Shown piece after piece: positions 43,024-52,288 of a DNA stretch of 64,000 nt. A program made the translations under genes and the position numbers. The notes under the pieces were generated by a model that saw only the letters and a program-made list of their open reading frames with translations, made no database searches and was not told where the DNA came from. This DNA comes from Oscillospiraceae bacterium. GTDB taxonomy: Bacteria; Bacillota; Clostridia; Oscillospirales; Ruminococcaceae. Position 1 is the stretch's first letter. Each line of letters begins with the position of its first letter. The DNA is taken from contig JAHHTP010000001.1 in the NCBI GenBank assembly GCA_020024615.1, positions 42,404 through 106,403 on the forward strand, in the 5' to 3' direction.

Positions 43024-44247
43024 TTATTTTTCAGCGTTTTTAGATTTCTGGGCAGCGTGTTCCGCACGGTCAATCGTATTGTTGTTGAATAAAAATACTG
43101 TATTATCAAATATCACCATACCGGAGTAATTTTCTTGCAGTGAAACAAATGAAATAGAGTCTTTGACAAAATTCCATCGAATTGTTTCCTGGTCTGTCAG
43201 GCAATACAGCTCGGCTCCGTGCATTTCTAAATCAATCGGTTGATCTATAATTTCTCTGGAAGCCAGACGGTCACCATCTGGATTATAGACAACCAGATTG
43301 GTGGTATTATTATAGATATTTTGCTGTGCGATTCCCAGATATTTATCATTGCCACTAATGGCATATAGATTGCTGTAATAAAAACTTGCGTTGGTTAAAA
43401 CGCCTTTGCTGTCCAAAAATTCCACACTACCGGTTGTTACTACCGCAAGTCTTCCGTTTGACATCGGGTGTAGATAAACCGGGGCAACTGAGTCCGACAG
43501 GGTGACATGGTAGATTTCTTTTTCAGAGTTAATGTCTAATGTATAAACTATTGTTTGTAAAAAACCGTTTTCGGAATTGATACAGCCGACATATAGACGC
43601 CCTGAACTGAAAGCAAGAGAAGTTACTTTGTCGCTTGCAGAATACCAGTGATAGGATATGGAACTGTTGGTATTGTAAACGGTTACCTCTGCGGCATAAC
43701 GGTCATGATAGGAAGCAATAGCACAAAGTCCGTTTTCAGAAATGGCACCAGTAATGATTTTCTTATTTGTTTCAATGGTGTACCCAGGTTGAAACGGTTG
43801 CAGATACTGAAATTGCGTACCACCTTGATCATAGACCATGACGCCAGTACGATTGCTTCGTAAAATTGGAGAAGAAAATCCTAGTATCCCTTCTTCTGCT
43901 TTATGTCCTTTTTGATCCAGAAAGACAACACCGTTTTTGGTCAGCATGGACAGATACCGATCCAAACCCGAAGCGTTGATAAAGGACTGCTCTTTTAAAG
44001 TAACAGGAAAACGGTCTTCAGCAGAAAGCTGCTTGGTATGATAGAAAAATTCCGTGAATTTTCCAGTAAAAAAGGCAGTTGCCAACACTACAATCAAAGC
44101 GATGATAATACAGCCGGTAAGAATGAGAGAAAAAATCTTGCGGATTTTCAGAAAATTACGGTATCGGTCAAGATTTTTGATCTTGGACGCTGCTTGGCTT
44201 TTTGTGCTTTTATTCTGTTTTAGTGGCTTGTGCAACCATTTCGACAT
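43024..44247 (-). CDS. DUF5711 family membrane-anchored beta-propeller-like protein
   Basis: A 407-residue protein. A basic cytoplasmic N-terminus (about 1-38) is followed by one membrane helix (about 40-62), and the rest is predicted outside. Repeated strands such as VVFLDQKGHK, GVMVYDQGG and TVYNTNSSISYHWY suggest a WD/PQQ-like propeller, as described for DUF5711. GAGGTG lies 7 nt before the ATG. Its first 38 bp overlap the end of truA, so translation is coupled. Function unknown. Confidence 0.75.
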   Translation of the reverse strand: MSKWLHKPLKQNKSTKSQAASKIKNLDRYRNFLKIRKIFSLILTGCIIIALIVVLATAFFTGKFTEFFYHTKQLSAEDRFPVTLKEQSFINASGLDRYLSMLTKNGVVFLDQKGHKAEEGILGFSSPILRSNRTGVMVYDQGGTQFQYLQPFQPGYTIETNKKIITGAISENGLCAIASYHDRYAAEVTVYNTNSSISYHWYSASDKVTSLAFSSGRLYVGCINSENGFLQTIVYTLDINSEKEIYHVTLSDSVAPVYLHPMSNGRLAVVTTGSVEFLDSKGVLTNASFYYSNLYAISGNDKYLGIAQQNIYNNTTNLVVYNPDGDRLASREIIDQPIDLEMHGAELYCLTDQETIRWNFVKDSISFVSLQENYSGMVIFDNTVFLFNNNTIDRAEHAAQKSKNAEK

Positions 44248-45046
44248 GATTTTTCACCTCATTCTGCGGTCGGAATTGGATATGCGGATGGATGATGCGG
44301 TTGTAAGGTTCGCCGTAGAATATGTGGTTTAAGTACAAGCCTTCCGGTCCAGCGGTTTTTCCGGCTTTACTGCGATCCTTTGCGGCGATGATGTCCGGTA
44401 TGCTGTTTGGGGCAATGCGCCCAGCCTGAATAAACAGTAGCGTTCCGACCATAATGCGAACCATGTTATATAAAAAGCCGTTTCCACAGACCCGAAAAAT
44501 AATCATATCCCCATCGCGATGCACCGAGGCAGAATAGATGGTGCGGGTGCAGTCGGTAATATGGCTGCCCTGACTACAAAAGGACGAAAAATCATGGGTG
44601 CCGACATAGGCCTGTGCCTGTTCGTGCAGTAGATTTTCATCAATCTTCCAGCGATACAGCAATGTCATATTCTCTAAAAATGGATTCGGAACCTCAGAAT
44701 TCCAGATACGATATTCATATTCCTTAGCAACACAGTGGTATCTTGCATGAAATTCTGGGGAAACTTCGATACAGCGAAGCACTGCAATATCATTTGGCAG
44801 CACACGGTTAAGTGCTATTACCAGACGGTCGCAGGGAATGGTATTTTCGGTGTGCATATGAAAATAGTAGGAGTTAGCGTGAACCCCGGAGTCTGTCCTG
44901 GAACAGCCGGAGATGTCCTCACGCTTGTGCAGTACAGCTTCTATGGCATTTTGCATCACTTGCTGAACCGTCACAGCATTATCCTGTACCTGCCATCCAT
45001 GGTAACGCGCTCCGAAAAAGCTGATCTCGATTAAAATACTGCGCAA
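44210..45046 (-). CDS. truA: tRNA pseudouridine synthase A
   Basis: A 278-residue enzyme modifying uridines 38-40 of tRNA. The catalytic aspartate is D52 in GCSRTDSGVHA; YRIWN and HDFSSFC are family segments. The start is TTG 45046, 7 nt after AAGGAG, giving MRSILIEISFFGARYHGWQ; a TTG six codons upstream is 5' of the Shine-Dalgarno site. It is 18 bp after ecfT and overlaps the DUF5711 gene. Confidence 0.96.
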   Translation of the reverse strand: MRSILIEISFFGARYHGWQVQDNAVTVQQVMQNAIEAVLHKREDISGCSRTDSGVHANSYYFHMHTENTIPCDRLVIALNRVLPNDIAVLRCIEVSPEFHARYHCVAKEYEYRIWNSEVPNPFLENMTLLYRWKIDENLLHEQAQAYVGTHDFSSFCSQGSHITDCTRTIYSASVHRDGDMIIFRVCGNGFLYNMVRIMVGTLLFIQAGRIAPNSIPDIIAAKDRSKAGKTAGPEGLYLNHIFYGEPYNRIIHPHIQFRPQNEVKNHVEMVAQATKTE

Positions 45047-45064
45047 TTTTCTTCTCCTTATCAA

Positions 45065-45871
45065 TCAGAATGGCAAGTAGATGTTGGTTACAATAACACA
45101 GCTGATTAAAAGCAGCATGAAACCAACAGCAAACCAGTCAAGCCTGGTGATTTTTAGTTGACGCAGTTTGGTACGGTTCTCTCCGCCATTGTAGCAGCGG
45201 CATTCCATTGCGGTAGCCAGTTCTTCAGCGCGCCGGAATGCGGATACAAATAGTGGAATTAAAATTGGAATCATCGCTTTGGCACGCGCCATCAGATTTC
45301 CGCTTTCAAAATCGGCTCCGCGTGCTTTTTGTGCAGAAATGATTTTGTTTGTTTCTTCCATTAAAGTCGGAATGAAACGCAGGGCGATAGTCATCATCAT
45401 AGCAATTTCATGCGCTGGAAAATGAATGATTTTCAACGGTGACAGAAGTCGTTCAATAGCGTCAGTCAGTGCAATTGGGGTCGTGGTGAAGGTCAGCATG
45501 GAAGTGGACACGATTAGCAGTATAATACGGATTACCATGACCACAGCATTGTATAAACCTTCCCATGTTGGTTCGAAAATCCAGAGTTTGAAAATCGGTG
45601 TGCCTGCTACAAAGAACATGTTCAAAATGGCTGTAAACACAATCAGTGGCAGAATCGGTTTAACACTGCGGATGACCATTTTGGACGGGACTTTGGACAG
45701 GATAACCTCTACCAGCAGAAAAACTGCCGGAATGATGAATCCACCAATTTTATGAATGAAAAACAGAACGACAACATACGCGATGATGATTAAAATTTTA
45801 AAACGCGGGTCCATGCGGTGCAGGACTGATTTTCCTGGATAGTATTGTCCGAAGGTAATATCTGTCAGCAT
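45065..45871 (-). CDS. ecfT: Energy-coupling factor transporter transmembrane protein EcfT
   Basis: A 268-residue membrane protein linking the ATPases to exchangeable S components for vitamins and metals. It has about six hydrophobic segments, and the coupling helices show the Ala-Arg-Gly-type signature (IISAQKARGADFESG). AAGGAGGG is 6 nt before the ATG, inside the end of ecfA2. The two genes overlap by 7 bp, so they are translated together. Confidence 0.94.
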   Translation of the reverse strand: MLTDITFGQYYPGKSVLHRMDPRFKILIIIAYVVVLFFIHKIGGFIIPAVFLLVEVILSKVPSKMVIRSVKPILPLIVFTAILNMFFVAGTPIFKLWIFEPTWEGLYNAVVMVIRIILLIVSTSMLTFTTTPIALTDAIERLLSPLKIIHFPAHEIAMMMTIALRFIPTLMEETNKIISAQKARGADFESGNLMARAKAMIPILIPLFVSAFRRAEELATAMECRCYNGGENRTKLRQLKITRLDWFAVGFMLLLISCVIVTNIYLPF

Positions 45872-46743
45872 GATGCACCCTCCTTGATCTGTTTTCCAAA
45901 CTGAGATAACAGCACTTCTTTTGCACGCTCTGGTGTGTAAACATCGGCTGGAATCTGCGGATATTTTTCATGCAGTGCCTTGAATACCTTTGCAACCTGA
46001 GGAACGCTTAGTCCAAGCTTTTCAATTTCTTCCGATTTGGCAAATACCTGATCAACACTGCCATAGTCATAAACAGAAGACTGGTTCATAACCAACACAG
46101 AATTTGCATATTTAGCAGTGTCTTCCATACTGTGGGAAACCAGAAGTATGGTGCTGCCGCTTTGTTGATGGTACGATTTAATCATATTTAACACCATGTC
46201 GCGACCCTTCGGGTCAAGACCTGCGGTCGGTTCATCAAGAATCAAAACCTTCGGCTGCATTGCAATAACACCTGCGATTGCGACACGGCGTTTCTGTCCA
46301 CCAGAAAGTTCAAACGGGCTTTTTTCCAGAAGCTGTTCGGATAATCCAACGGCATCGGCAGCTGCTAATACACGGTTGTTGATTTCGCTTTCGGCTAACC
46401 CCATATTTTTTGGACCGAATGCAATATCCTTAAAACAGGTTTCCTCAAACAGCTGATATTCTGGATACTGGAATACCAGTCCGACCTCAAATCTTGTTTG
46501 GCGAAGCGTCTGTTTGCTTTCCCAAATGTCTTTGCCGCAGACATAGATTTTGCCAGAGGTTGGTTTGAGCAGGCCATTAAAATGCTGAATCAGGGTGGAT
46601 TTTCCCGAACCGGTATGCCCGATGACCGCGACAAAATCGCCTTGTTCAATCTCTAAATTGATGTCATGAATGGCAGCCTTTGCATCAGGTGTGCCTTCAT
46701 TGTATAGGTGGGTAAGATTTTCAGTTTTTATAATACTTGCCAT
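45865..46743 (-). CDS. ecfA2: Energy-coupling factor transporter ATPase EcfA2
   Basis: A 292-residue ABC ATPase. Walker A GHTGSGKST, Q-loop VFQYPEYQLFEET, signature ELSGGQKRRVAIAG, Walker B VLILDEPTAGLDP and the His switch in LLVSHSMED are intact. The Q-loop and DPKGRD tail are typical of cobalt/ECF ATPases. It is 16 bp after ecfA1; the two form the heterodimer that drives EcfT. Confidence 0.95.
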   Translation of the reverse strand: MASIIKTENLTHLYNEGTPDAKAAIHDINLEIEQGDFVAVIGHTGSGKSTLIQHFNGLLKPTSGKIYVCGKDIWESKQTLRQTRFEVGLVFQYPEYQLFEETCFKDIAFGPKNMGLAESEINNRVLAAADAVGLSEQLLEKSPFELSGGQKRRVAIAGVIAMQPKVLILDEPTAGLDPKGRDMVLNMIKSYHQQSGSTILLVSHSMEDTAKYANSVLVMNQSSVYDYGSVDQVFAKSEEIEKLGLSVPQVAKVFKALHEKYPQIPADVYTPERAKEVLLSQFGKQIKEGASC

Positions 46744-46759
46744 GTTTTACCCTTTCTGA

Positions 46760-47629
46760 TTATTTGCTGTTTTGCAGCAGAGAATCGATGGCTGTGAAGA
46801 ACTCTTCCGGTGTCAGGATATCTTCGGCCAGCGTAACGCCAGCCTGAACCAGCGTATGTGCTACATCGGTAACCTGCGGCACATCCAGCCCAATTTCTTT
46901 GAGCCTGTCCACCTGTGCAAATACCTCTTTCGGTGTGCCGTCCATAAGAATTTTTCCGTGATCTACAACGACAACACGATCTGCCTGCACTGCTTCATCC
47001 ATATAATGGGTGATTAAGGCAACCGTGGTGTTCTGCTCTTTGTTCATTCGTTTGATGGTCTGCATAACTTCACGGCGGCCTTTCGGGTCGAGCATGGCGG
47101 TCGGTTCATCAAGTACAATACATTTCGGATTCATTGCCAGAATGCCAGCAATGGCGATACGCTGTTTCTGTCCGCCGGACAGCTGATGCGGTGCGCGATC
47201 TTTGTATTCCAGCATCCCGACATCAGATAACACCTTGTCCACCCGCTCTCGCATGGTTTCTGGGGGAACACCCAGATTTTCCATCGCAAATGCAACATCT
47301 TCTTCGACAATAGTTGCTACAATTTGGTTGTCCGGGTTTTGGAATACCATACCAACACGCTGTCGGATGTCAAATAACCTGTCCGCATCACTGGTGTCAA
47401 TTCCATCGACGGTAACACTACCAGAATCTGGGGTTAGAATGGCATTGAAGTGTTTGGCAAGCGTGGATTTCCCGGAACCATTGTGTCCGAGGATTGCTAC
47501 AAAAGAGCCTTCTTCAATCTCCAGTGTAATATCATTTAAAATTAGCTTTTTCTGAAATGTCTGTTCGTTGTCATAAGCAAAGATGACATGATTGGTGTCA
47601 ATCAGTGCCTTTTCTGCCTGTTTTGTCAT
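46760..47629 (-). CDS. ecfA1: Energy-coupling factor transporter ATPase EcfA1
   Basis: A 289-residue ABC ATPase with Walker A GHNGSGKST, Q-loop VFQNPDNQIVATIVEEDVAFAMENLGV, signature QLSGGQKQRIAIAG, Walker B CIVLDEPTAMLDP and switch LITHYMDE. The start at 47629 follows AAGGAG by 7 nt; the longer frame to 47704 lacks a Shine-Dalgarno site and overlaps the methyltransferase. No S component gene is in the window. Confidence 0.95.
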   Translation of the reverse strand: MTKQAEKALIDTNHVIFAYDNEQTFQKKLILNDITLEIEEGSFVAILGHNGSGKSTLAKHFNAILTPDSGSVTVDGIDTSDADRLFDIRQRVGMVFQNPDNQIVATIVEEDVAFAMENLGVPPETMRERVDKVLSDVGMLEYKDRAPHQLSGGQKQRIAIAGILAMNPKCIVLDEPTAMLDPKGRREVMQTIKRMNKEQNTTVALITHYMDEAVQADRVVVVDHGKILMDGTPKEVFAQVDRLKEIGLDVPQVTDVAHTLVQAGVTLAEDILTPEEFFTAIDSLLQNSK

Positions 47630-47651
47630 GAAAAGCTCCTTCCTGCAAGAA

Positions 47652-48518
47652 TTACTCGCCACGGAAAATGGCGGTTGAACCGCACGGCAGAACCTGATTT
47701 CCATTTTCTACCGGTAAGCCGATTTCATCTGCGGTGACGATGCCTTTGTGGTCTTTTGCAACGGTGACACCAAGCAGGTATGCCATGACGGACGGGGAAA
47801 GTCCTGTGGTATAGGAGTTTAATAAGAACAGCAACGGCTGGTCGGATAAAACCCGCGTGCAGAGGGATACCAAGTGATAGATATGCTCTTCCAGCTGCCA
47901 AACTTCACCATTCGGGCCGCGTCCATAGGATGGCGGATCCATGACAATAATGTCATAACGATTGCCGCGACGGATTTCACGCTGTACAAATTTTTCACAG
48001 TCGTCCACAATCCAGCGAACCGGTTTGTCGGTCAGACCGGATAATGCAGCGTTTTCTTTTGCCCATGCGACCATGCCTTTAGAAGCATCTACATGGCATA
48101 CCTGCGCACCTGCTGCTGCCATAGCCAGTGTTGCGCCGCCAGTATATGCAAACAGGTTAAGGGCTTTGATTGGGCGGCCTGCATTTCGAATGGCATCCTG
48201 CAATAAATCCCAGTTAACTGCCTGTTCTGGGAATAAGCCAGTATGTTTGAAGCCAGTCGGACTAATCTTAAAGGTCAATTCTTTATATTTTATCTGCCAG
48301 AAGTCCGGCAGTTTTTTGAAATACTCCCATCTGCCGCCGCCTTTATTGGAACGCAGATAATGTGCATCTGCTTTTTTCCATGCTGGAAGGGTACGGTCGG
48401 TTTGCCAGATAATCTGTGGGTCTGGGCGAACCAGACTGAATTTGCCCCATCGCTCTAATTTTTCACCGTTGCTGGTGTCAATAATCTGATAATCTTTCCA
48501 TTGATCTGCTGTGCGCAC
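47652..48518 (-). CDS. Class I SAM-dependent methyltransferase (RlmI-like)
   Basis: A 288-residue methyltransferase related to RlmI, which makes m5C1962 in 23S rRNA. The SAM motif is ALNLFAYTGGATLAMAAAGA and the catalytic/base motif MDPPSYGRG. The N-terminal third (about 20-95) has no PUA domain, making it shorter than E. coli RlmI. The start is a GTG at 48518, 9 nt after GAGG. It is 20 bp after ruvB. The rRNA target is inferred. Confidence 0.85.
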   Translation of the reverse strand: MRTADQWKDYQIIDTSNGEKLERWGKFSLVRPDPQIIWQTDRTLPAWKKADAHYLRSNKGGGRWEYFKKLPDFWQIKYKELTFKISPTGFKHTGLFPEQAVNWDLLQDAIRNAGRPIKALNLFAYTGGATLAMAAAGAQVCHVDASKGMVAWAKENAALSGLTDKPVRWIVDDCEKFVQREIRRGNRYDIIVMDPPSYGRGPNGEVWQLEEHIYHLVSLCTRVLSDQPLLFLLNSYTTGLSPSVMAYLLGVTVAKDHKGIVTADEIGLPVENGNQVLPCGSTAIFRGE

Positions 48519-48538
48519 AAATGATTTCCTCTTTTCTA

Positions 48539-49582
48539 TTAGAATAACTGTTGTCCCTCAAAAGGGATCCCTAAATGTTTATATGCAAGCGGCGTGACAC
48601 ATCTGCCACGCGGTGTTCGGGTTAAAAATCCAAGCTGCATTAGATACGGTTCATACACATCTTCCAAAGTAACCGCTTCTTCGCCAAGATATGCGGCAAG
48701 CGATTCCAGCCCAACAGGACCGCCTCCATAGTTATGGATGATGCAGTTTAACATTCTGCGGTCGATGTTGTCCAGTCCCAGCTCGTCGATTTCCAGTCGA
48801 TCGAGTGCGGTGGACACGATTTCCTTTGTCATGCGTCCGTCACCAATGACCTGTGCAAAGTCACGCACACGCTTTAATAATCGGTTGGCAATACGCGGCG
48901 TGCCTCTGGAACGCTTGGCAAGTTCCAATGCGCCTTCTGGTTCGCAGGCAATCTCTAAAATGGAAGCACTTCTGGTGATAATTTGTGAAAGCTGTTCTGG
49001 AGAATAAAGTTCCAGTCGCAACAGAACGCCGAAGCGATCACGCAGCGGTGCAGAAAGCTGTCCAGCACGAGTGGTGGCACCGATTAAGGTAAAATGCTGT
49101 AAATCCAGTCGAATGCTTCGCGCCGCCGGACCTTTTCCGATCATGATATCCAGTGCAAAGTCCTCCATTGCAGGATAAAGTACTTCCTCAACCGACCGAT
49201 TCAACCGGTGAATCTCATCAATAAACAAAACATCGCCTGCGTTTAAGTTGGTCAGCAGTGCTGCTAAGTCGCCTGGTTTTTCGATTGCCGGGCCACTGGT
49301 TATTTTGATATTAGCATTCATCTCATTTGCGATAATGCCGGACAGGGTGGTTTTACCCAGTCCCGGTGGGCCATATAACAAAACATGGTCGAGTGCTTCA
49401 CTGCGCTGTTTCGCGGCGCGAATATAGATGGAAAGGTTTTCTTTTGCTTTGTCCTGTCCAATGTATTCGGTCAGCATCTTCGGACGCAGCGAAACTTCGA
49501 TATCCGCATCGCTTTCGGTATATTCTGGTGCGGTTATCCGGTTTTCAAAATCAAATTCAAATTCGCTTTCGTTTTGAATCAA
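48539..49582 (-). CDS. ruvB: Holliday junction branch migration ATPase RuvB
   Basis: A 347-residue AAA+ motor driving branch migration with Ruv[14 protein letters not shown], Walker [10 protein letters not shown], Walker [12 protein letters not shown] and sensor [19 protein letters not shown] are present; the C-terminal winged helix carries RTPRGR. The start is uncertain: TTG 49582 follows AAAGGA by about 12 nt, while TTG 49603, seven codons earlier, has none. Overlap or near contact with ruvA means coupling either way. Confidence 0.96.
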   Translation of the reverse strand: MIQNESEFEFDFENRITAPEYTESDADIEVSLRPKMLTEYIGQDKAKENLSIYIRAAKQRSEALDHVLLYGPPGLGKTTLSGIIANEMNANIKITSGPAIEKPGDLAALLTNLNAGDVLFIDEIHRLNRSVEEVLYPAMEDFALDIMIGKGPAARSIRLDLQHFTLIGATTRAGQLSAPLRDRFGVLLRLELYSPEQLSQIITRSASILEIACEPEGALELAKRSRGTPRIANRLLKRVRDFAQVIGDGRMTKEIVSTALDRLEIDELGLDNIDRRMLNCIIHNYGGGPVGLESLAAYLGEEAVTLEDVYEPYLMQLGFLTRTPRGRCVTPLAYKHLGIPFEGQQLF

Positions 49583-49603
49583 AGAAAAGCCACATCCTTT
49601 CAA

Positions 49604-50212
49604 TTATAAGTTTGCAGCAAGCTGCCGCAGACCGATTTTGATGAGTTCTTCTACTGGTAGGGATTTGTCCGCTTTGGCAAGTGCTTTTGCTGCAATCTGC
49701 TGCGGATAGCCCAAAACCACAAGAGCACTGATTGCTTCAGAGAGATTATCCCCAGCAACTGTACGAATTTCCTGTTCTGAAATAGCGTTATCTGCCGGCT
49801 GTAATTCAGATTTGGAAATCTTATCTCGGCATTCCAACACAATTCGCTCTGCAGTTTTTTTGCCGATACCAACGCATTGGGTGAGTGTTTTGGCATCACC
49901 GGTGGCAATACAGAGTGCAACCTGACTCGGTGTCAGATCAGATAAAATCGAGATAGCAGCTTTTGGACCAACACCCGATACACCGATTAAAATGCGGAAG
50001 ATGGTGCGTTCTTCCTGTTCGGCAAATCCGAACAGTTCAATGGCATCTTCTCGAACCGCCGTATGGATATAAACAAATGCTTTTTCATTTAGTTTCGGCA
50101 ATTTGGAAAGGGTATGTAAGGAAGCACGGAAACCATATCCAACACCACCGCAGGAAATGACAGCCATATCCCGTGTAGTTTCGGTTAAGATACCGTCTAA
50201 ACTATAAATCAT
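49604..50212 (-). CDS. ruvA: Holliday junction DNA-binding protein RuvA
   Basis: A 202-residue protein that binds four-way junctions. The N-terminal OB fold (MIYSLDGILTETTRDMAVI), two helix-hairpin-helix motifs (LIGVSGVGPKAAISILSDL, CVGIGKKTAERIVLECRDK) and a C-terminal three-helix domain contacting RuvB are visible. AAAGGAG precedes the ATG; it is 18 bp after ruvC. Confidence 0.97.
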   Translation of the reverse strand: MIYSLDGILTETTRDMAVISCGGVGYGFRASLHTLSKLPKLNEKAFVYIHTAVREDAIELFGFAEQEERTIFRILIGVSGVGPKAAISILSDLTPSQVALCIATGDAKTLTQCVGIGKKTAERIVLECRDKISKSELQPADNAISEQEIRTVAGDNLSEAISALVVLGYPQQIAAKALAKADKSLPVEELIKIGLRQLAANL

Positions 50213-50230
50213 GGTATTCTCCTTTTGAAA

Positions 50231-50728
50231 TTATCGTTTTGGCATAAAGCGCATCAGAGAGCCGGAAACATGGGCATGGCAGATTGCCATTGCCAGTGCA
50301 TCGGCTGTGTCATCCGGTTTGGGAACCGATTTTAAGTGCAGAATTTGGCGTGTCATTTCCTGCATTTGATGTTTGTCTGCTCCACCATAGCCGACTAAAG
50401 CCTGTTTGGCCTGCATCGGCGTATATTCATAAATGGGAATATTATGTTGCGCGGCACCAAGTAGAATCAGCCCGCGTGCCTGCGCAACATCAATCGCTGT
50501 AGTAACATTTCGGGAGAAAAATAGTTTCTCAATGGAAATGACATCTGGCTTGTAGGTTTCTAAAATCTCAGTGTAATCATCATAAATAACCTTTAGCCGT
50601 TGAGAAAAATCATCTCCGGCTTTGGTGATAATCGAGCCATAACTTAGCACAGTGAAGCGATTGCGGTTGTAGTCAAGCAGACCATAACCCACAATGGCAT
50701 AGCCCGGATCGATGCCTAAAATTTTCAT
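50231..50728 (-). CDS. ruvC: Holliday junction resolvase RuvC
   Basis: A 165-residue RNase H-fold endonuclease that cuts Holliday junctions. The acidic residues D7 (GIDPGY), E67 (ISIEKLFF) and D139-D140-D143 (DDTADALAMAICH) form the metal site. AAGGA precedes the ATG. First gene of the operon ruvC to cvpA, about 8.5 kb. Confidence 0.97.
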   Translation of the reverse strand: MKILGIDPGYAIVGYGLLDYNRNRFTVLSYGSIITKAGDDFSQRLKVIYDDYTEILETYKPDVISIEKLFFSRNVTTAIDVAQARGLILLGAAQHNIPIYEYTPMQAKQALVGYGGADKHQMQEMTRQILHLKSVPKPDDTADALAMAICHAHVSGSLMRFMPKR

Positions 50729-50773
50729 ATTGTAATCCTTTATTTTTACCTATAAATATACTCATACATTATT

Positions 50774-50802
50774 ATTGTACCACATTTTTGAAATGCTGTC
50801 TA
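50774..50802 (-). promoter_or_regulatory. Sigma-A promoter of the ruvC operon
   Basis: Minus strand TAGACA (50802-50797), 17-nt spacer, TACAAT (50779-50774). No LexA box is visible. Confidence 0.75.
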
Positions 50803-50843
50803 TACATAATACCTTAAATTACAAAAAAGTACAACATTGCAGG

Positions 50844-51890
50844 TTAAAAAGTCCGCTCTCTGTGTAAAAATGTAATACAGGATGCACAGAACAGTAGGGT
50901 GGTCAGCAGCAGAAGAAAGAATATAACAGGAGAAGATGTACTGCTTTGGGGCTGAATGGCTGGATTTAGTGCAATACAGGCGGAATCCGGCGGCATGATA
51001 GGCGAGAGAATGGTCAGAAGTTTGAAAATTGCGGTGTTTGCTGCCGCACACAGCAGTCGAATACCTGCAAATTTGAAATAGGATGGTTTGTTTTTTAAGA
51101 TGCCGTAAATTTGCAGATGAACGCAAAAACCACCAAAACTGCAGAAAAAGGCATATAACAGCAGGGTGGTTTGATAGTCAAATTCATGCAGCCCAGAACA
51201 TCCGCTGGCAACTTCGGTTAGCCCCCAAATAATGGAGGTAATTTTCTGTGGCAGATGTATAAGCAGAGGTGTGATAGCTCCCCGAATTCCGCATATAAAC
51301 AGAACGGTTGTGCAGATATTTGCCATGGATTTAGCAGAGTGAAACATGCTATCTGAGAAAGAACTTGGCAGGGCGGTGGAGTTTTGCAATAAAATTGGAG
51401 CATCATGTCGGCAGGAAAAGCTGTAAATGCCAAGACAAATCAGTAGAACAGTCAGCTGCGAGATGAGTAGGAACCATCCAGCTTTTGCGCCGGCGGATAG
51501 TCCATTTGCGATAAATCCCAGCAGAAATCCCGGTCCGCAGCATACCATGATGCAGGACAGTTTTTTGGCTTGTGCAGATGCAAGCAGGCTCTGGCTGTAT
51601 ACATTTTGCACGCAGGCGGCTCCGACCGGGAATCCACCGATACAGGTTAAAAAGAACATCCCCATAAATCCAGATGGAAGATGCAGCATTTTTAAAATGC
51701 GATTTTGCTTCTGAATTGGAGGCGTATACAGATTTGCCAGAGCAAGAAATAAAAATAAGGAGGGGATAAGCTGCTCTATGCAAAGATGTAGTCCAGTCTT
51801 GACGGAAAGACTGATGTTTTGAGAATAAATGCAGCCCAAGCACAACAGAACAAGAACGAAAGCCCGGCTGAATTGGATGCGGTGCGGCAT
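50844..51890 (-). CDS. spoVV: Sporulation membrane protein SpoVV (YlbJ)
   Basis: A 348-residue membrane protein with about eight hydrophobic segments. LIPSLFLFLALANL, FFLTCIGGFPVGA and CCGPGFLLGFIANGL are typical of the YlbJ family, related to nucleoside-recognition (Gate) domains. In Bacillus, YlbJ (SpoVV) moves dipicolinic acid from mother cell to forespore. AAAGGAG is 9 nt before the ATG. A sigma-E-like promoter lies upstream and is divergent from that of yqfCD. Confidence 0.9.
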   Translation of the reverse strand: MPHRIQFSRAFVLVLLCLGCIYSQNISLSVKTGLHLCIEQLIPSLFLFLALANLYTPPIQKQNRILKMLHLPSGFMGMFFLTCIGGFPVGAACVQNVYSQSLLASAQAKKLSCIMVCCGPGFLLGFIANGLSAGAKAGWFLLISQLTVLLICLGIYSFSCRHDAPILLQNSTALPSSFSDSMFHSAKSMANICTTVLFICGIRGAITPLLIHLPQKITSIIWGLTEVASGCSGLHEFDYQTTLLLYAFFCSFGGFCVHLQIYGILKNKPSYFKFAGIRLLCAAANTAIFKLLTILSPIMPPDSACIALNPAIQPQSSTSSPVIFFLLLLTTLLFCASCITFLHRERTF

Positions 51891-51920
51891 GGTTCGATAC
51901 TCCTTTTGATTTTTTGTTTA

Positions 51921-51949
51921 TAAGTATGCGCAATCATTTGGCGGTATGC
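51921..51949 (-). promoter_or_regulatory. Candidate sigma-E promoter of spoVV
   Basis: Minus strand GCATACC (51949-51943), 14-nt spacer, CATACTTA (51928-51921). This matches the sigma-E consensus kMATATT / CATACAnT at most key bases and spacing. Confidence 0.6.
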
Positions 51950-51955
51950 GGTGAA

Positions 51956-51984
51956 TCATAGTTTCCGACAGAACTGCATAGGTT
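51956..51984 (+). promoter_or_regulatory. Candidate sigma-E promoter of yqfCD
   Basis: TCATAGT (51956-51962), 14-nt spacer, CATAGGTT (51977-51984). Six of seven -35 bases fit. It lies back to back with the spoVV promoter, and its predicted start near 51991 leaves the GTG at 52022 as the first usable start. Confidence 0.6.
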
Positions 51985-52021
51985 AAAAAGACGAATGTAT
52001 GACAAAAGTGAGGTGCTGCCG

Positions 52022-52288
52022 GTGTCCCGTAGAAATAAAAAAATACATCATGCTTATATTGATACAGGTTCCTATTTTCCTACCATAGAGGTATATGGCA
52101 GTGGTAAAGTTATGCTGCATGGCTGTCAGGCATTGCTGGATTTTTCGGAGGAATGTCTGGGATTCTGTATGAAGAAAGGACAGATTCTGATCTATGGAAG
52201 ACAACTGCGGTTGGTTGACTATTGTGACCAGACTGCAATCATCTGCGGAGAAATTTTACGCATTGAACTGGCGGATGGGGGAAACTGA
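52022..52288 (+). CDS. yqfC: Sporulation protein YqfC
   Basis: An 88-residue YqfC-family protein made in the mother cell in Bacillus under sigma-E. PTIEVYGSGKVMLHGCQALLDFSEECLGF is the conserved core. The GTG at 52022 is 6 nt after TGAGGTG; an ATG at 51995 has no Shine-Dalgarno site and lies at the predicted transcript start. It overlaps yqfD by 1 bp (TGATG). Confidence 0.9.
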   Translation: MSRRNKKIHHAYIDTGSYFPTIEVYGSGKVMLHGCQALLDFSEECLGFCMKKGQILIYGRQLRLVDYCDQTAIICGEILRIELADGGN

